Positions 7,917-16,380 of a stretch of DNA of 37,432 nt are shown piece by piece. The position numbers were made by a program, and so were the translations under genes. Position 1 is the stretch's first letter, and every line of letters begins with the position of its first letter. Source of the stretch: Chryseobacterium sp. Bi04 (lineage in GTDB: Bacteria > Bacteroidota > Bacteroidia > Flavobacteriales > Weeksellaceae); the NCBI RefSeq assembly GCF_918698085.1, contig NZ_CAKKLP010000023.1, forward strand, positions 1 to 37,432, given 5' to 3'. The notes under the pieces are model-generated. The model was not told where the DNA came from. It saw only the letters and a program-made list of their open reading frames with translations, and searched no databases.

Positions 7917-10900
7917 ATGTCTAATAACAAAAGAATTTTCGTAGAAAAAAGAGGAATTTTCGATGTGGAAAGTCCAAAAATTTTTGATGAAGTAAAAGCG
8001 GTTGTTCCGGCGGTTCAAAGCGTGAAAGTGTACAATGTGTATGATATTTTCAACTTGAATAACGGAGAATTTGAAAAAGTAGTGAATAATACTTTTGTAG
8101 ACCCTGTTACTGATATTTTACACACAGAAAACCCTGCAAAATCGATTCATTTTGGAATGGAATTTTTACCGGGCCAGTATGATCAGAGAGCAGATTCTGC
8201 ACAACAGTGTATTGCATTATTGACGGAAAATGAAAAGTCAAAAGTAAGAAGTGGTAAACTGATCGAGTTTGAAGGAGTTTCTGATGCTGATCTGGTGAAG
8301 ATCAAAGACCTTCTGATCAATAAAGTGGAATCTCAGGAAAAAGATCTGTCTATATTGGATATCCCTGCAGATGAACTCCCGTCAAAAGTTTTAATCCACG
8401 AAAATTTTATCAATTTTAATGATGCCGAGCTTGAAAGTTTCTATAACAATCATGGTTTTGCACTGGGATTAGATGACTTGAAATTTATTCAGGATTATTT
8501 TAAGACAGAACAGAGAAATCCTACAGAAACTGAATTAAAAGTTTTAGACACCTATTGGAGTGACCACTGCCGTCACACTACGTTTGAAACAGAATTGTCA
8601 GACATTCAGTTTGAAGGACAGTTCAAACATACATTGGAAACTATTTTCAATGACTATATCGAAAAAAGAAAATTCTTAGGCCGTGAGCTGAAGCCAATCT
8701 CTTTAATGGATCTGGCAACAGTATGCGGTAAATATTTCCATAAAACAGGTAATCTGGATAACCTCGTAATCTCCGATGAGATTAATGCATGTACCATCCA
8801 GATTGAAGCCGAATACGACGGTAAAAAAGAACCGTGGTATTTATTGTTCAAAAACGAAACCCACAACCACCCAACAGAAATTGAACCTTTTGGAGGAGCT
8901 TCTACGTGTTTGGGAGGAGCAATCAGGGACCCATTGTCCGGAAGATCATATGTATTCCAGGCGATGAGGTTAACGGGAGCTGCAGATGTGTTGGAACCGG
9001 TAGATAAAACCTTACCGGGGAAATTGCCTCAAAAAACAATTACAAAACAGGCTGCCAACGGGTATTCATCGTACGGGAACCAGATTGGTTTAGCAACTAC
9101 CATGGTTTCAGAAATCTATGATGAAGGCTATAAAGCAAAAAGAATGGAGGTAGGTTTCGTTACCGGAGCCGTTCCTGTAGACTGGGTAAGACGTGAAAAA
9201 CCTGCCAATGGAGATTCTATCATCATTTTAGGAGGGGCAACAGGCCGTGATGGTGTTGGGGGAGCCAGTGGAAGCTCAAAAGAGCAGGATGAAACCTCTA
9301 TTCACACGATGAGCTCTGAAGTTCAGAAAGGAAATGCTGTTGAAGAACGTAAAATCCAGAGATTATTCAGAAATCAGGAAGTAACAAAGCTCATCAAAAA
9401 ATCAAATGACTTTGGAGCAGGAGGAGTTTCCGTGGCTATCGGTGAAATTGCAGACTCTTTAGAAGTAAACCTGGATGTATTACCATTAAAATATGAAGGA
9501 TTAAACGGAACAGAACTTGCCATATCCGAATCTCAGGAAAGAATGGCCGTTGTGGTGGATCCAAAAGATAAAGAACAGTTCATTACATTCTGTGAAGCAG
9601 AGAATATTGTTGCTGTAGAAGTGGCAAAAGTGACGGATTCAGGGAGAATGCAGATGTTCTGGAAAGGAGATAAAATTGTTGACCTTTCAAGAGAATTCCT
9701 TGATACCAACGGATGTTCAAAATCTCAGGAGGTAAAAATTAACCACCTTGAAGAAGTAAAAGTAGACACTAAGGCTTTCACAGAAGAGAACTTCCTGAAT
9801 ATCTTAAAAGATAAAAACGTAGCCTCTCAGAAAGGATTACTGGAAATGTTTGACTCTTCAATAGGAGGAACTACCGTAGCGATGCCTTTAGGAGGAAAAT
9901 ATCAGCAGACTTTAATGGAGGGAAGTGTTCAGACACTGCCTGTTTTAGGAGCGAAAGATATTAAAACCGTTTCTCTGGCAAGCTGGGGATTCGATGCTGG
10001 AATTTCAAAACAAAACTCATTACTGGGAGCATCTTATGCAGTGGTGGAAAGTGTTGCAAAAATTGTTGCGATGGGTGGAGACTACAAGAATATCAGACTT
10101 AGTTTCCAGGAATATTTTGAAAAATTAGGACAAAGCCCTGAAAAGTGGGGGAAACCTTTAGCTTCCCTGTTGGGAGCTTATGACGCTCAGATCAACCTTG
10201 GTTTAGCAGCCATCGGAGGGAAGGATTCCATGAGTGGAACCTATCAGGATCTGAATGTGCCGCCTACATTGATCTCTTTTGCTTGTGCTAACGGGGAAAA
10301 ACAGAATATTATCTCTCCTGAATTGAAAAATGCAGGAAATAAACTGTATTTCTTCAACCATATTCCGCGGGAAAGCGGTCTTCCGGACTATAACAGCTTA
10401 AAAGAAGCTTTTGAATTTATTTTTGAAAATATCAAAACCGGAAAAATTGTTTCTGTGAAAACAGTGAAAGAAGGTGGTATTGCAGTAGCCTTAGCAAAAA
10501 TGAGCTTTGGAAACAGATTGGGTGCTGAAATTAATGCTGATGAAAAAGCTTTATTAGCAAAAAATATCGGTAGCCTGATCATTGAAGCAAAGGAAGAGCT
10601 AAGCTCAGCAATTCTTCAATTGATCGGAGAAGTAAAAGATTCCGGAATGGTAAAGATTAATAGTCTTGAATCTGACATCCTGAATCTTGTGTCCGTTTAT
10701 ACAAATACTTTCGAAAACCTTTTCCCGACTGTAGAAAAAGAAAAAATAACGGTTGAAATAGATGAGAAATCAAACTCTGTCAACCCAAGAAATATCATCA
10801 TTAAAAAACACGGAATTGCACAGCCGAAAGTGTTTGCTCCGGTGTTCCCTGGAACCAACTGTGAGTATGACACGCTGAATGCATTCCAGAAAGAAGGGGC

Positions 10901-11612
10901 TGTTGTGAACAGCTTACCGCTGATCAATATCAACCACAAGCTGCTGGAAGAAAGCATTGATGCCTGGGTAGAAGAAATAAGAACATCTCAGATTTTAGCG
11001 TTCTCAGGAGGTTTCTCCGCAGGTGACGAACCGGACGGTTCTGCAAAATTCATCGTAAACGTTCTGAAAAACGAGAAAATGAAAAATGCAGTTCATGAGT
11101 TATTAGACAGAGATGGAATGATCATCGGAATCTGTAACGGATTCCAGGCTTTGGTTAAATCCGGATTATTACCATACGGAAGAATCAAGGATCTGGATGA
11201 AAGTTCTCCGACATTGGCTCACAATGCCATCAGAAGACATATTTCTCAGATGGTAACTGTAAAAGTAGTGAATGATGAAAGCCCATGGTTAAAAGGAATG
11301 AAAGATCAGATCTTTACCATTCCTATTTCTCACGGAGAAGGCCGTTTCATGGCTTCAGAAGAAGAAATCAAAAAGCTTTATGAAAACGGACAGGTAGCAA
11401 CCCAGTACATAGATTTTGATGGAAACATCGCCCATGGTATGCCATTTAACCCTAATAATTCATTATTCGGAATTGAAGGAGTTACCAGCCCATGTGGAAA
11501 GATCTACGGAAGAATGGGACACCCGGAACGTTTTACCGATGGCCTCATGAAAAACATACCAACAGCGAATTATCACAATATATTCAAAAACGGTGTTGAA
11601 TACTTCAAATAA
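7917..11612 (+). CDS. purL: Phosphoribosylformylglycinamidine synthase
   Basis: A single-chain, large-type FGAM synthase of 1231 residues: converts FGAR, glutamine and ATP to FGAM (fourth step of purine synthesis). An N-terminal PurS-like region is followed by the linker and the first AIRS-like domain with the hallmark 'YWSDHCRHTTF' at about residue 212. A second AIRS-like domain follows. The C-terminal class I glutaminase starts near 'FAPVFPGTNCEYDTL', with the nucleophile Cys in 'GICNGFQ' (about 1071), 'SHGEGRF' and a final 'GHPERF' triad region. Length and domain order match the proteobacterial/Bacteroidota type rather than the split PurLQS type. The start ATG at 7917 is the first in frame after stops; no Shine-Dalgarno is obvious. 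Confidence 0.97.
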   Translation: MSNNKRIFVEKRGIFDVESPKIFDEVKAVVPAVQSVKVYNVYDIFNLNNGEFEKVVNNTFVDPVTDILHTENPAKSIHFGMEFLPGQYDQRADSAQQCIALLTENEKSKVRSGKLIEFEGVSDADLVKIKDLLINKVESQEKDLSILDIPADELPSKVLIHENFINFNDAELESFYNNHGFALGLDDLKFIQDYFKTEQRNPTETELKVLDTYWSDHCRHTTFETELSDIQFEGQFKHTLETIFNDYIEKRKFLGRELKPISLMDLATVCGKYFHKTGNLDNLVISDEINACTIQIEAEYDGKKEPWYLLFKNETHNHPTEIEPFGGASTCLGGAIRDPLSGRSYVFQAMRLTGAADVLEPVDKTLPGKLPQKTITKQAANGYSSYGNQIGLATTMVSEIYDEGYKAKRMEVGFVTGAVPVDWVRREKPANGDSIIILGGATGRDGVGGASGSSKEQDETSIHTMSSEVQKGNAVEERKIQRLFRNQEVTKLIKKSNDFGAGGVSVAIGEIADSLEVNLDVLPLKYEGLNGTELAISESQERMAVVVDPKDKEQFITFCEAENIVAVEVAKVTDSGRMQMFWKGDKIVDLSREFLDTNGCSKSQEVKINHLEEVKVDTKAFTEENFLNILKDKNVASQKGLLEMFDSSIGGTTVAMPLGGKYQQTLMEGSVQTLPVLGAKDIKTVSLASWGFDAGISKQNSLLGASYAVVESVAKIVAMGGDYKNIRLSFQEYFEKLGQSPEKWGKPLASLLGAYDAQINLGLAAIGGKDSMSGTYQDLNVPPTLISFACANGEKQNIISPELKNAGNKLYFFNHIPRESGLPDYNSLKEAFEFIFENIKTGKIVSVKTVKEGGIAVALAKMSFGNRLGAEINADEKALLAKNIGSLIIEAKEELSSAILQLIGEVKDSGMVKINSLESDILNLVSVYTNTFENLFPTVEKEKITVEIDEKSNSVNPRNIIIKKHGIAQPKVFAPVFPGTNCEYDTLNAFQKEGAVVNSLPLININHKLLEESIDAWVEEIRTSQILAFSGGFSAGDEPDGSAKFIVNVLKNEKMKNAVHELLDRDGMIIGICNGFQALVKSGLLPYGRIKDLDESSPTLAHNAIRRHISQMVTVKVVNDESPWLKGMKDQIFTIPISHGEGRFMASEEEIKKLYENGQVATQYIDFDGNIAHGMPFNPNNSLFGIEGVTSPCGKIYGRMGHPERFTDGLMKNIPTANYHNIFKNGVEYFK

Positions 11613-11625
11613 CAATACAAGAAAA

Positions 11626-12006
11626 ATGATCGTCATCAATGGCGGTCATTTTTCGTCTTTAGCAGGTTTCTATGAGGAAGTCTCAGGTATTCTGATGAGA
11701 GATGCCGATTGGAAAGTAGGTACACTCGATGGTTTTAATGATGTCCTGTACGGTGGTTTTGGCGTATTTGAATATAAGGAAGAAATAGAAATCGTCTGGA
11801 AAGAATCAGAAAAATCAAGAGAAGACCTGGGTCTGGAAGCAACTCAGGAATTTTATGAAAATAAAATCAGACAGGGAAAACCTTTCAATATAGAACTCGC
11901 CCAGGAAAAGCTAAAGGACTTAATAGAAGGAAAAGGACAAACCTTATTTGAAATTCTGGTGGAAATTATAGAGTCGCATGGGAATATTAGGTTGAGGTTA
12001 GGTTGA
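11626..12006 (+). CDS. Barstar-family protein
   Basis: 126 residues from the ATG at 11626. An earlier in-frame ATG at 11593 overlaps the purL coding end and would add 11 non-conserved residues, so I reject it. The start 'MIVINGGHFSSLAGFYEEV' matches barstar's first strand and helix. 'TLDGFNDVLYGGFG' corresponds to the 'NLDALWDCLTG' ribonuclease-binding helix region, 'IEIVWKESEKSREDLG' to the third strand and following helix, and 'TLFEILVEIIESHGNIRLRL' to the C-terminal helix and strand. Barstars inhibit barnase-type RNases by occluding the active site; no barnase partner is nearby. It starts 13 bases after purL and so may be read from the purL transcript. There is an insertion of about 25 residues relative to barstar before the last helix. 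Confidence 0.75.
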   Translation: MIVINGGHFSSLAGFYEEVSGILMRDADWKVGTLDGFNDVLYGGFGVFEYKEEIEIVWKESEKSREDLGLEATQEFYENKIRQGKPFNIELAQEKLKDLIEGKGQTLFEILVEIIESHGNIRLRLG

Positions 12007-12014
12007 TGGGTTAT

Positions 12015-12095
12015 GAGTTGAGAGTTAAGAGTTAAGAGTTAAGAGTTATGAATTATAAATGAGTAATGAGTAATGAGTAATGAGTGGAAGTTATA
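12015..12095. repeat. Heptanucleotide tandem repeats
   Basis: Back-to-back 7-mers: GAGTTGA, then GAGTTAA three times, GAGTTAT and GAATTAT (12015-12056). After AAAT come GAGTAAT three times (12061-12081) and a decayed GAGTGGA. The arrays start just after the barstar-like stop codon. The period of seven and the drifting copies indicate slippage-driven growth. Confidence 0.85.
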
Positions 12096-12470
12096 AGTAA
12101 TGATTCATTGTTTTCAGTATTTTCACGGTAGCTTCATCCAATCAACTTGTTGATTTCTCTTAGCTCCCTGAAATCTAAAGAATCATACTAAAATATTTGC
12201 GTAAAAAAATAAAGAAATGTACACCATTAAGAAAAATAATTTTAAAGCAAGCTAAGGTTAATCAAAGATGAATTTATAGCGTCACTTAATAGATAGCTTC
12301 AGCTATTCCCTTAATTTTTCTTAACCACTTAAAAATCTTAATGGTTAAAAAACTTCTTCAATATAATTTTATAAAAATCTCCTGCAGATTAAGCTAATTC
12401 AACAGATTTTATCTTACTTTGAAAAATATTTGAAAAGCTTCTAAGAAGCAAAATAAAAAGAATTAATTGA
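12096..12470. other. Non-coding interval with inverted repeat
   Basis: No gene. It contains an inverted pair ACCATTAAGA (12223-12232) and TCTTAATGGT (12336-12345), and a local hairpin TTAACCA/TGGTTAA at about 12321-12348. The sequence 'AAATATTTGCGTAAAAAAA' near 12190 resembles 'AAATCTTTGCGTTTAAAAAA' at about 16067 in another gap. These look like decayed dispersed intergenic repeats. Confidence 0.4.
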
Positions 12471-13100
12471 ATGAAGAAAATAGTGTATGGGCTGTTCTTT
12501 GGGGACAGTATAACATATGGAGAATATGATGGTGTTTTTGGAGGCTGGGTAGATATTTTAAAGCGATATGCCCTGCAAAAATTCCATGAAGGAAATGGTG
12601 ATGAACTTATTTTATTCAATTTGGGAATCGGCGGCGAAACCACAGAAGGTTTACTGAAACGAATGCCTGTAGAATTAAGTGCCAGAAATTCAGCAGATGG
12701 AAATCTGGTTTTCTTAAGTTACGGAGCTAATGACCTTGCCATAAAAGAAGGAGTACGGGTGGTAGAACCTGAAAAATTCAAGAATAATATCATAGCTGCG
12801 GTTCAACAGGCGAAACAGTTTTCCAAAGATATTTATCTGGTAAGTATTCTTCCTGTTTCCAAAAATATAGATGGGGTAGTGGTAAACTCCGGGAAATTAA
12901 GGTCTAATGAGGAAGTGAATGCCTACAACGAAATCCTTAAAGGTATTGCAACAGCATACTCTTTGGGGTATATTGATTTTTATGCAGCGTTGTTTGATGA
13001 TAAGGAAGTCTTGCTTTCTGCAGACGGAGTTCATCCCAATGAAAAAGGCTACGGGATGATGGCTGAAATAGCTATACCAATCATTGAAAAATACTTATAA
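12471..13100 (+). CDS. GDSL/SGNH-family lipase or esterase
   Basis: 209 residues, no signal peptide, so probably cytoplasmic. All four SGNH blocks are visible: nucleophile Ser13 in 'FFGDSITYG', Gly52 region in 'NLGIGGETTEG', Asn87 in 'SYGANDLA', and the Asp185-x-x-His188 dyad in 'ADGVHPNEKGY'. The family hydrolyses esters, thioesters or acetyl-sugars, and the substrate cannot be deduced. The stop overlaps the start of the next gene by one base (TAATG), showing translational coupling with the gamma-glutamylcyclotransferase-like protein. Confidence 0.92.
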   Translation: MKKIVYGLFFGDSITYGEYDGVFGGWVDILKRYALQKFHEGNGDELILFNLGIGGETTEGLLKRMPVELSARNSADGNLVFLSYGANDLAIKEGVRVVEPEKFKNNIIAAVQQAKQFSKDIYLVSILPVSKNIDGVVVNSGKLRSNEEVNAYNEILKGIATAYSLGYIDFYAALFDDKEVLLSADGVHPNEKGYGMMAEIAIPIIEKYL

Positions 13101-13432
13101 TGCCTCATTTATTTTCTTACGGAACCCTGCAGAAAGAGCGGGTACAGCTTGAAACATTCGGACGGATTTTACAGGGAGAGAAAGATATTCTTTCCGGATA
13201 CAGACTGGGGATGACTGAAATTACAGATCCTGAAGTAGTACGTAAAAGCGGAGAGAAATTCCACCCTGTTTTAACCCTTTCCGGAAATGAAGAAGACCAC
13301 ATGGAAGGTATCCTTTTTGAAGTTACAGAAGAAGAAATTCTTCAGGCTGATGAATATGAAGAGGATGATTATAAAAGAATTGAAGCTATTTTCAAATCAG
13401 GCAAGAAAGGATTTATTTATGTGGGAAAATAA
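13100..13432 (+). CDS. Gamma-glutamylcyclotransferase-like (AIG2/GGCT) protein
   Basis: 110 residues. The family's opening 'LFSYGTLQ' (residues 4-11) forms the substrate-binding loop. The acidic segment 'EEEILQADEYEEDDYKRI' near the end contains the position of the catalytic Glu/Asp in GGACT-type enzymes. These act on gamma-glutamyl-amine or gamma-glutamyl peptides and release 5-oxoproline. The exact substrate is unknown. It is coupled to the preceding GDSL hydrolase by a one-base overlap and followed by a terminator, so the pair forms a closed two-gene operon. Confidence 0.88.
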   Translation: MPHLFSYGTLQKERVQLETFGRILQGEKDILSGYRLGMTEITDPEVVRKSGEKFHPVLTLSGNEEDHMEGILFEVTEEEILQADEYEEDDYKRIEAIFKSGKKGFIYVGK

Positions 13433-13465
13433 ATATGATTTATACAATAATATATACATCAATAG

Positions 13466-13489
13466 AAACGGACTTTAGTCCGTTTTTTA
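13466..13489 (+). terminator. Terminator of the GDSL/GGCT operon
   Basis: AAACGGACT (13466-13474), loop TT, AGTCCGTTT (13477-13485) and more T. Nearly the same hairpin, including the preceding ATAG, ends the pcm gene at 25976. Confidence 0.88.
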
Positions 13490-13552
13490 AATGAATCCAT
13501 CTCCATTGGCTTTTTAGCCAAAATATAAAAATCCAATCCCGAAAATCCCTGT

Positions 13553-13587
13553 TGACATACTGTTGTCACAATCCAACGTTATCTTTG
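13553..13587 (+). promoter_or_regulatory. Putative promoter and operator of the GyrI-like gene
   Basis: TATCTTTG at 13580-13587 matches the Bacteroidota -7 consensus TAnnTTTG, 25 bases before the ATG. Just upstream, TGACA (13553-13557) and TGTCA (13564-13568) form an inverted repeat with a 6-base spacer at about the -33 position, where a repressor or activator could bind. The -33 element itself is not a clean match. Confidence 0.4.
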
Positions 13588-13612
13588 ATCGCAATAAAAA
13601 AATATTAAAGAG

Positions 13613-14071
13613 ATGAACAATGTACAAACAGAATCTTGCCAGGTTATCGGTATTGCGGTAAGAACTACTAATGAAAATAATCAGGCAGCGGCAGATATCG
13701 GGGTACTATGGGAAAAGTTTATGAAAGAAAGTATCCCGGATGCCATTCCGGATAAAATGGATACTACGGTTTATGCAATCTACACAGATTACGAAAAAGA
13801 TCATACAAAACCTTATACCACACTTCTTGGATGTAAGGTGAAAAATCTCGATCATATTCCTGACGGAATGGTGGGGTATTCTTTTAACGGGGGAAATTAT
13901 GTGAAATTTACAGTAAAGGGAGATCTTACAAAAGATCTGGTCATCAATCAATGGCTAAAAATCTGGGAAATGGATCTGGGGAGAGTTTTTACTGTTGATT
14001 TTGAGGTGTATGGAGAAAAAGCGCAGAATCCTTCAGATGCAGAAGTGGATATTTTTATTGCGGTAAAATAG
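13613..14071 (+). CDS. GyrI-like/AraC effector-binding-domain protein
   Basis: 152 residues comprising a stand-alone GyrI-like (SOUL/GyrI small-molecule binding) domain. It has the typical features 'VIGIAVRTTNEN' at the start, 'GVLWEKFMKE' helix, 'VYAIYTDYEKDHTKPYTTLLGCKV' with a conserved acidic residue, and 'WLKIWEMDLGRVFTVDFEVYG' near the end. Such domains bind small cationic or aromatic ligands, either as the sensing part of regulators or as stand-alone binding or hydrolysing proteins. There is no DNA-binding domain here. It converges on the DgkA-like gene. Confidence 0.85.
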   Translation: MNNVQTESCQVIGIAVRTTNENNQAAADIGVLWEKFMKESIPDAIPDKMDTTVYAIYTDYEKDHTKPYTTLLGCKVKNLDHIPDGMVGYSFNGGNYVKFTVKGDLTKDLVINQWLKIWEMDLGRVFTVDFEVYGEKAQNPSDAEVDIFIAVK

Positions 14072-14117
14072 GAGAGTCGCACATTGATAAAAAACATGAT
14101 TCTTTCTCTTAGCCTAG

Positions 14118-14471
14118 CTAAAAAATATACTTCCAGTAAACAAGAACCCCAACAATTACAGAAGCTATAGCCAGCAATAGAACAGCCCCGGCAGCAATAT
14201 CTTTAATAAAGCCTATTCTTTGATCAAAATCAGGTTGGATGATATCACAGATCCTTTCAATGGCTGTATTGAAAATTTCAGCACTTAAAACAGCAAAAGA
14301 AAGAAAAATAACAATGGCTGCATCGATGGCAGACAGGTGTAAATAAAATATAAAAAATAAGTTGGCAAAAAGGGCCAGCAGTTCAATCTGAAAATTCCTC
14401 TCCGTTTTCATCATTAAAAAGACTCCATGGAAAGCATTCAGTAAACTTTTATGAATAGGAGGCTTTTGCAT
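14118..14471 (-). CDS. dgkA: Diacylglycerol/undecaprenol kinase family protein
   Basis: 117-residue inner-membrane protein with three transmembrane helices (about 30-47, 50-66, 93-114). The DgkA signature 'AEIFNTAIERICDII' at about 64-78 carries the catalytic Glu and the Mg-binding Glu/Asn, followed by 'GFIKDIAAGAVLL' (87-99) with the conserved Lys-Asp. DgkA-type enzymes phosphorylate diacylglycerol in Gram-negatives or undecaprenol in Gram-positives. Which one applies cannot be decided from sequence. The start is the first ATG of the frame and the gene is short and isolated on the minus strand. Confidence 0.92.
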   Translation of the reverse strand: MQKPPIHKSLLNAFHGVFLMMKTERNFQIELLALFANLFFIFYLHLSAIDAAIVIFLSFAVLSAEIFNTAIERICDIIQPDFDQRIGFIKDIAAGAVLLLAIASVIVGVLVYWKYIF

Positions 14472-14753
14472 GAGTGGTTACTTTTTTAACAAAGATAGGT
14501 TTTGTATTTTGATTGTTGCAGATAATCTGTTATATTTGAGAGAAGATAGTAGCGATAGGAAGAAATAATTTGTATAATGTGAGTTTTCCCGTTAATAGGG
14601 ATGTTTTTAAATAATGTAGGGACTACAGCTTGCGCTTTTGAAGCGGAAATAAAGGCAGCAGAAATCAGGGTATAATGTCAGCTCTGGAAACAGATTGTTG
14701 ATGTTTGTTAAAAACTCCTAGAGATTATTTTTTTCTTTGTTATATCTATTTAT
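14472..14753. other. Non-coding interval between divergent dgkA-like gene and dnaN
   Basis: No open frame with protein-like composition and no stable hairpin with a T tract. A second TAnnTTTG-type box (TATATTTG) occurs near 14530 and could serve an upstream dnaN promoter. Nothing else is supported. Confidence 0.4.
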
Positions 14754-14761
14754 TATATTTG
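14754..14761 (+). promoter_or_regulatory. Putative dnaN -7 promoter box
   Basis: TATATTTG matches the Bacteroidota housekeeping -7 consensus TAnnTTTG, 21 bases upstream of the dnaN ATG. A TTTG occurs at 14736-14739, closer than the usual spacing for a -33 element, so only the -7 part is convincing. Confidence 0.4.
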
Positions 14762-14782
14762 TAGAAACTTATTTTTAAATCT

Positions 14783-15913
14783 ATGAAATTTATTATTTCA
14801 AGTGGTGAACTGCAGAAGGCTTTGCAAACTGTAAGTGGCGTAATATCAAGCTCTCAATCGAGACCTATTTTAGAAAATTATCTTTTTGAACTAGACGGAA
14901 ATAATGTTACCATTACAGCATCTGATGGCGAGACAACTCTTGTTACTTCTTTAGACGTAAAGTCTGATGATACAGGTAAATTTGCTGTTCCTGCTAAAAT
15001 TTTTCAGGATTTTATCAAGACCTATGGCGAACAGCCTTTAACATTTGCCGTGAAGGACAATGCTGAAGGAACCGGAAGCCAGCTTGAGATTTTAGATGAA
15101 AAAGACAACTTTGCAGTAGCATTAGACAATGCGGATGATTATCCTGAATTGCCGGAATTTGATGCTTCTCAAAATGTAACAATGCCAGCGGGAGTATTAT
15201 CTGAAGCCCTTACCAATACACTTTTTGCAACAAGTAATGATTCTCTTCGTCCGGTAATGACGGGAGTTCTTTTCCAGTTTGGAGAAAATGAAACGAATTT
15301 CGTTTCTACAGATTCTCACAGATTGGTTGTTTATAAAAGAACAGACCTGATGAATGCCGAACCTATGGAATTCATCATGCCTAAAAAACCTTTGAACATT
15401 TTCAAAAATATCCTGGCAAGCTCTAATGAAGACGTTAAAATCGACTTCAATGAGAATATGGCCAAGTTTACTTTTGATAAACATATCTGGATCTGCAGAC
15501 TGATCGACGGAAAATACCCAAACTATACCGCGGTAATTCCAAAAGAAAATCCAAATGTATTGACGATCAACAGAAACCTTTTGCTTGGAGCTATCAAAAG
15601 AGCATCTATTATGTCTAATAAATCCACCAACCAGGTAAGATTTAAGCTTTCGGGAAACATCCTTCACCTTCATGCAGAAGATACAGAGTATGCAAACAAA
15701 GCAGATATGCAGATTCCTTGTGACTACAACGGTGAAGATATCAATATCGGGTTCAGTTCTAAGTTTTTAACTGAAATGCTGACAATTCTTGGTTCTGATG
15801 ATGTTACGATGAAAATGTCTCAACCAAACAGGCCGGGTATCATTGAGCCCCTTGATGGACTTGAAGAAAACGAAAATATCTTAATGTTATCAATGCCGGT
15901 AATCGGATTGTAG
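14783..15913 (+). CDS. dnaN: DNA polymerase III subunit beta (sliding clamp)
   Basis: 376 residues, usual length. Forms the dimeric ring that tethers the replicative polymerase and clamp-binding proteins to DNA. Recognisable features are the start 'MKFIISSGELQKALQTVSGVI', 'RPILENYLFEL', 'SDGETTLVTSLDV', 'RPVMTGVLFQF', 'FVSTDSHRLVVYKR', 'FKLSGNILHLHAED' and a C-terminus '..LMLSMPVIGL' close to the canonical MPMRL-type end. Three clamp domains are arranged in order. It is not beside dnaA or an origin-like cluster of DnaA boxes in this window, so it gives no origin evidence. A terminator follows. Confidence 0.97.
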   Translation: MKFIISSGELQKALQTVSGVISSSQSRPILENYLFELDGNNVTITASDGETTLVTSLDVKSDDTGKFAVPAKIFQDFIKTYGEQPLTFAVKDNAEGTGSQLEILDEKDNFAVALDNADDYPELPEFDASQNVTMPAGVLSEALTNTLFATSNDSLRPVMTGVLFQFGENETNFVSTDSHRLVVYKRTDLMNAEPMEFIMPKKPLNIFKNILASSNEDVKIDFNENMAKFTFDKHIWICRLIDGKYPNYTAVIPKENPNVLTINRNLLLGAIKRASIMSNKSTNQVRFKLSGNILHLHAEDTEYANKADMQIPCDYNGEDINIGFSSKFLTEMLTILGSDDVTMKMSQPNRPGIIEPLDGLEENENILMLSMPVIGL

Positions 15914-15935
15914 ACAGAGATTAAAATACACCAAT

Positions 15936-15962
15936 AAAGCCGGAATTTTCCGGCTTTTATTT
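15936..15962 (+). terminator. dnaN terminator
   Basis: GCCGGAA (15939-15945), loop TT, TTCCGGC (15948-15954), flanked by AAA on the left and TTTTATTTTTT on the right, 25 bases after the dnaN stop. Confidence 0.9.
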
Positions 15963-16380
15963 TTTCTTGTCAACGAAGTATCTAAAGAATATTCTCAACG
16001 CCAGCTTAAAAAGATCAACAGAGTTGATTCCATCTTTGACTCCTTCAAATAAATTACTTGTTTATTAAATCTTTGCGTTTAAAAAAGATGATTAAATTGC
16101 CGAATGATAGGAACTCAATATTGTGATAGAGGGCTGAGAATCTTTTGACTAAAGTAAGACCTGACGCCTGAGCCGTTTCCTTACCCTGTGAAAGTGGAAT
16201 TAACGAAAATTTATTATCTTAAAGTTGATTCTAAATTTCTGTATTTCTCAAAAAAACACGACATTTGTACGCTTAAAACTGTACGGCTATAATCGTACAA
16301 AATTCAAATAAATTTTTGAAAATATACTCAGGTGAAACCATTAAGGGAGCGTCTGACTTTAGAAAAAATAAAATTATCAG
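15963..16380. other. pheT upstream region with inverted repeat
   Basis: No gene. Two notable parts are seen: 'AAATCTTTGCGTTTAAAAAA' near 16067, similar to a sequence near 12190, and the perfect 8-bp inverted repeat TTTGTACG (16264-16271)/CGTACAAA (16294-16301) with GTACGG in its 22-base centre. The second lies about 80 bases before pheT and could be an operator or a leader hairpin. There is no T-box signature. Confidence 0.4.

Noticed and set aside
7917..11612. Split or fused PurL/PurQ/PurS arrangement
   Set aside because: The gene is the ordinary large single-chain type; no frameshift or novel fusion is seen.
11593..11625. Upstream start of the barstar-like gene
   Set aside because: It overlaps the end of purL and adds residues not found in the barstar fold, whereas ATG 11626 begins exactly at the first strand.
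14472..14782. Replication origin beside dnaN
   Set aside because: No clustered DnaA boxes and no dnaA gene are visible; dnaN alone does not mark the origin in this phylum.
15197..15673. 158-codon minus-strand frame inside dnaN
   Set aside because: It is the antisense of a strongly conserved gene with His/Arg/Phe-rich composition and no domain.
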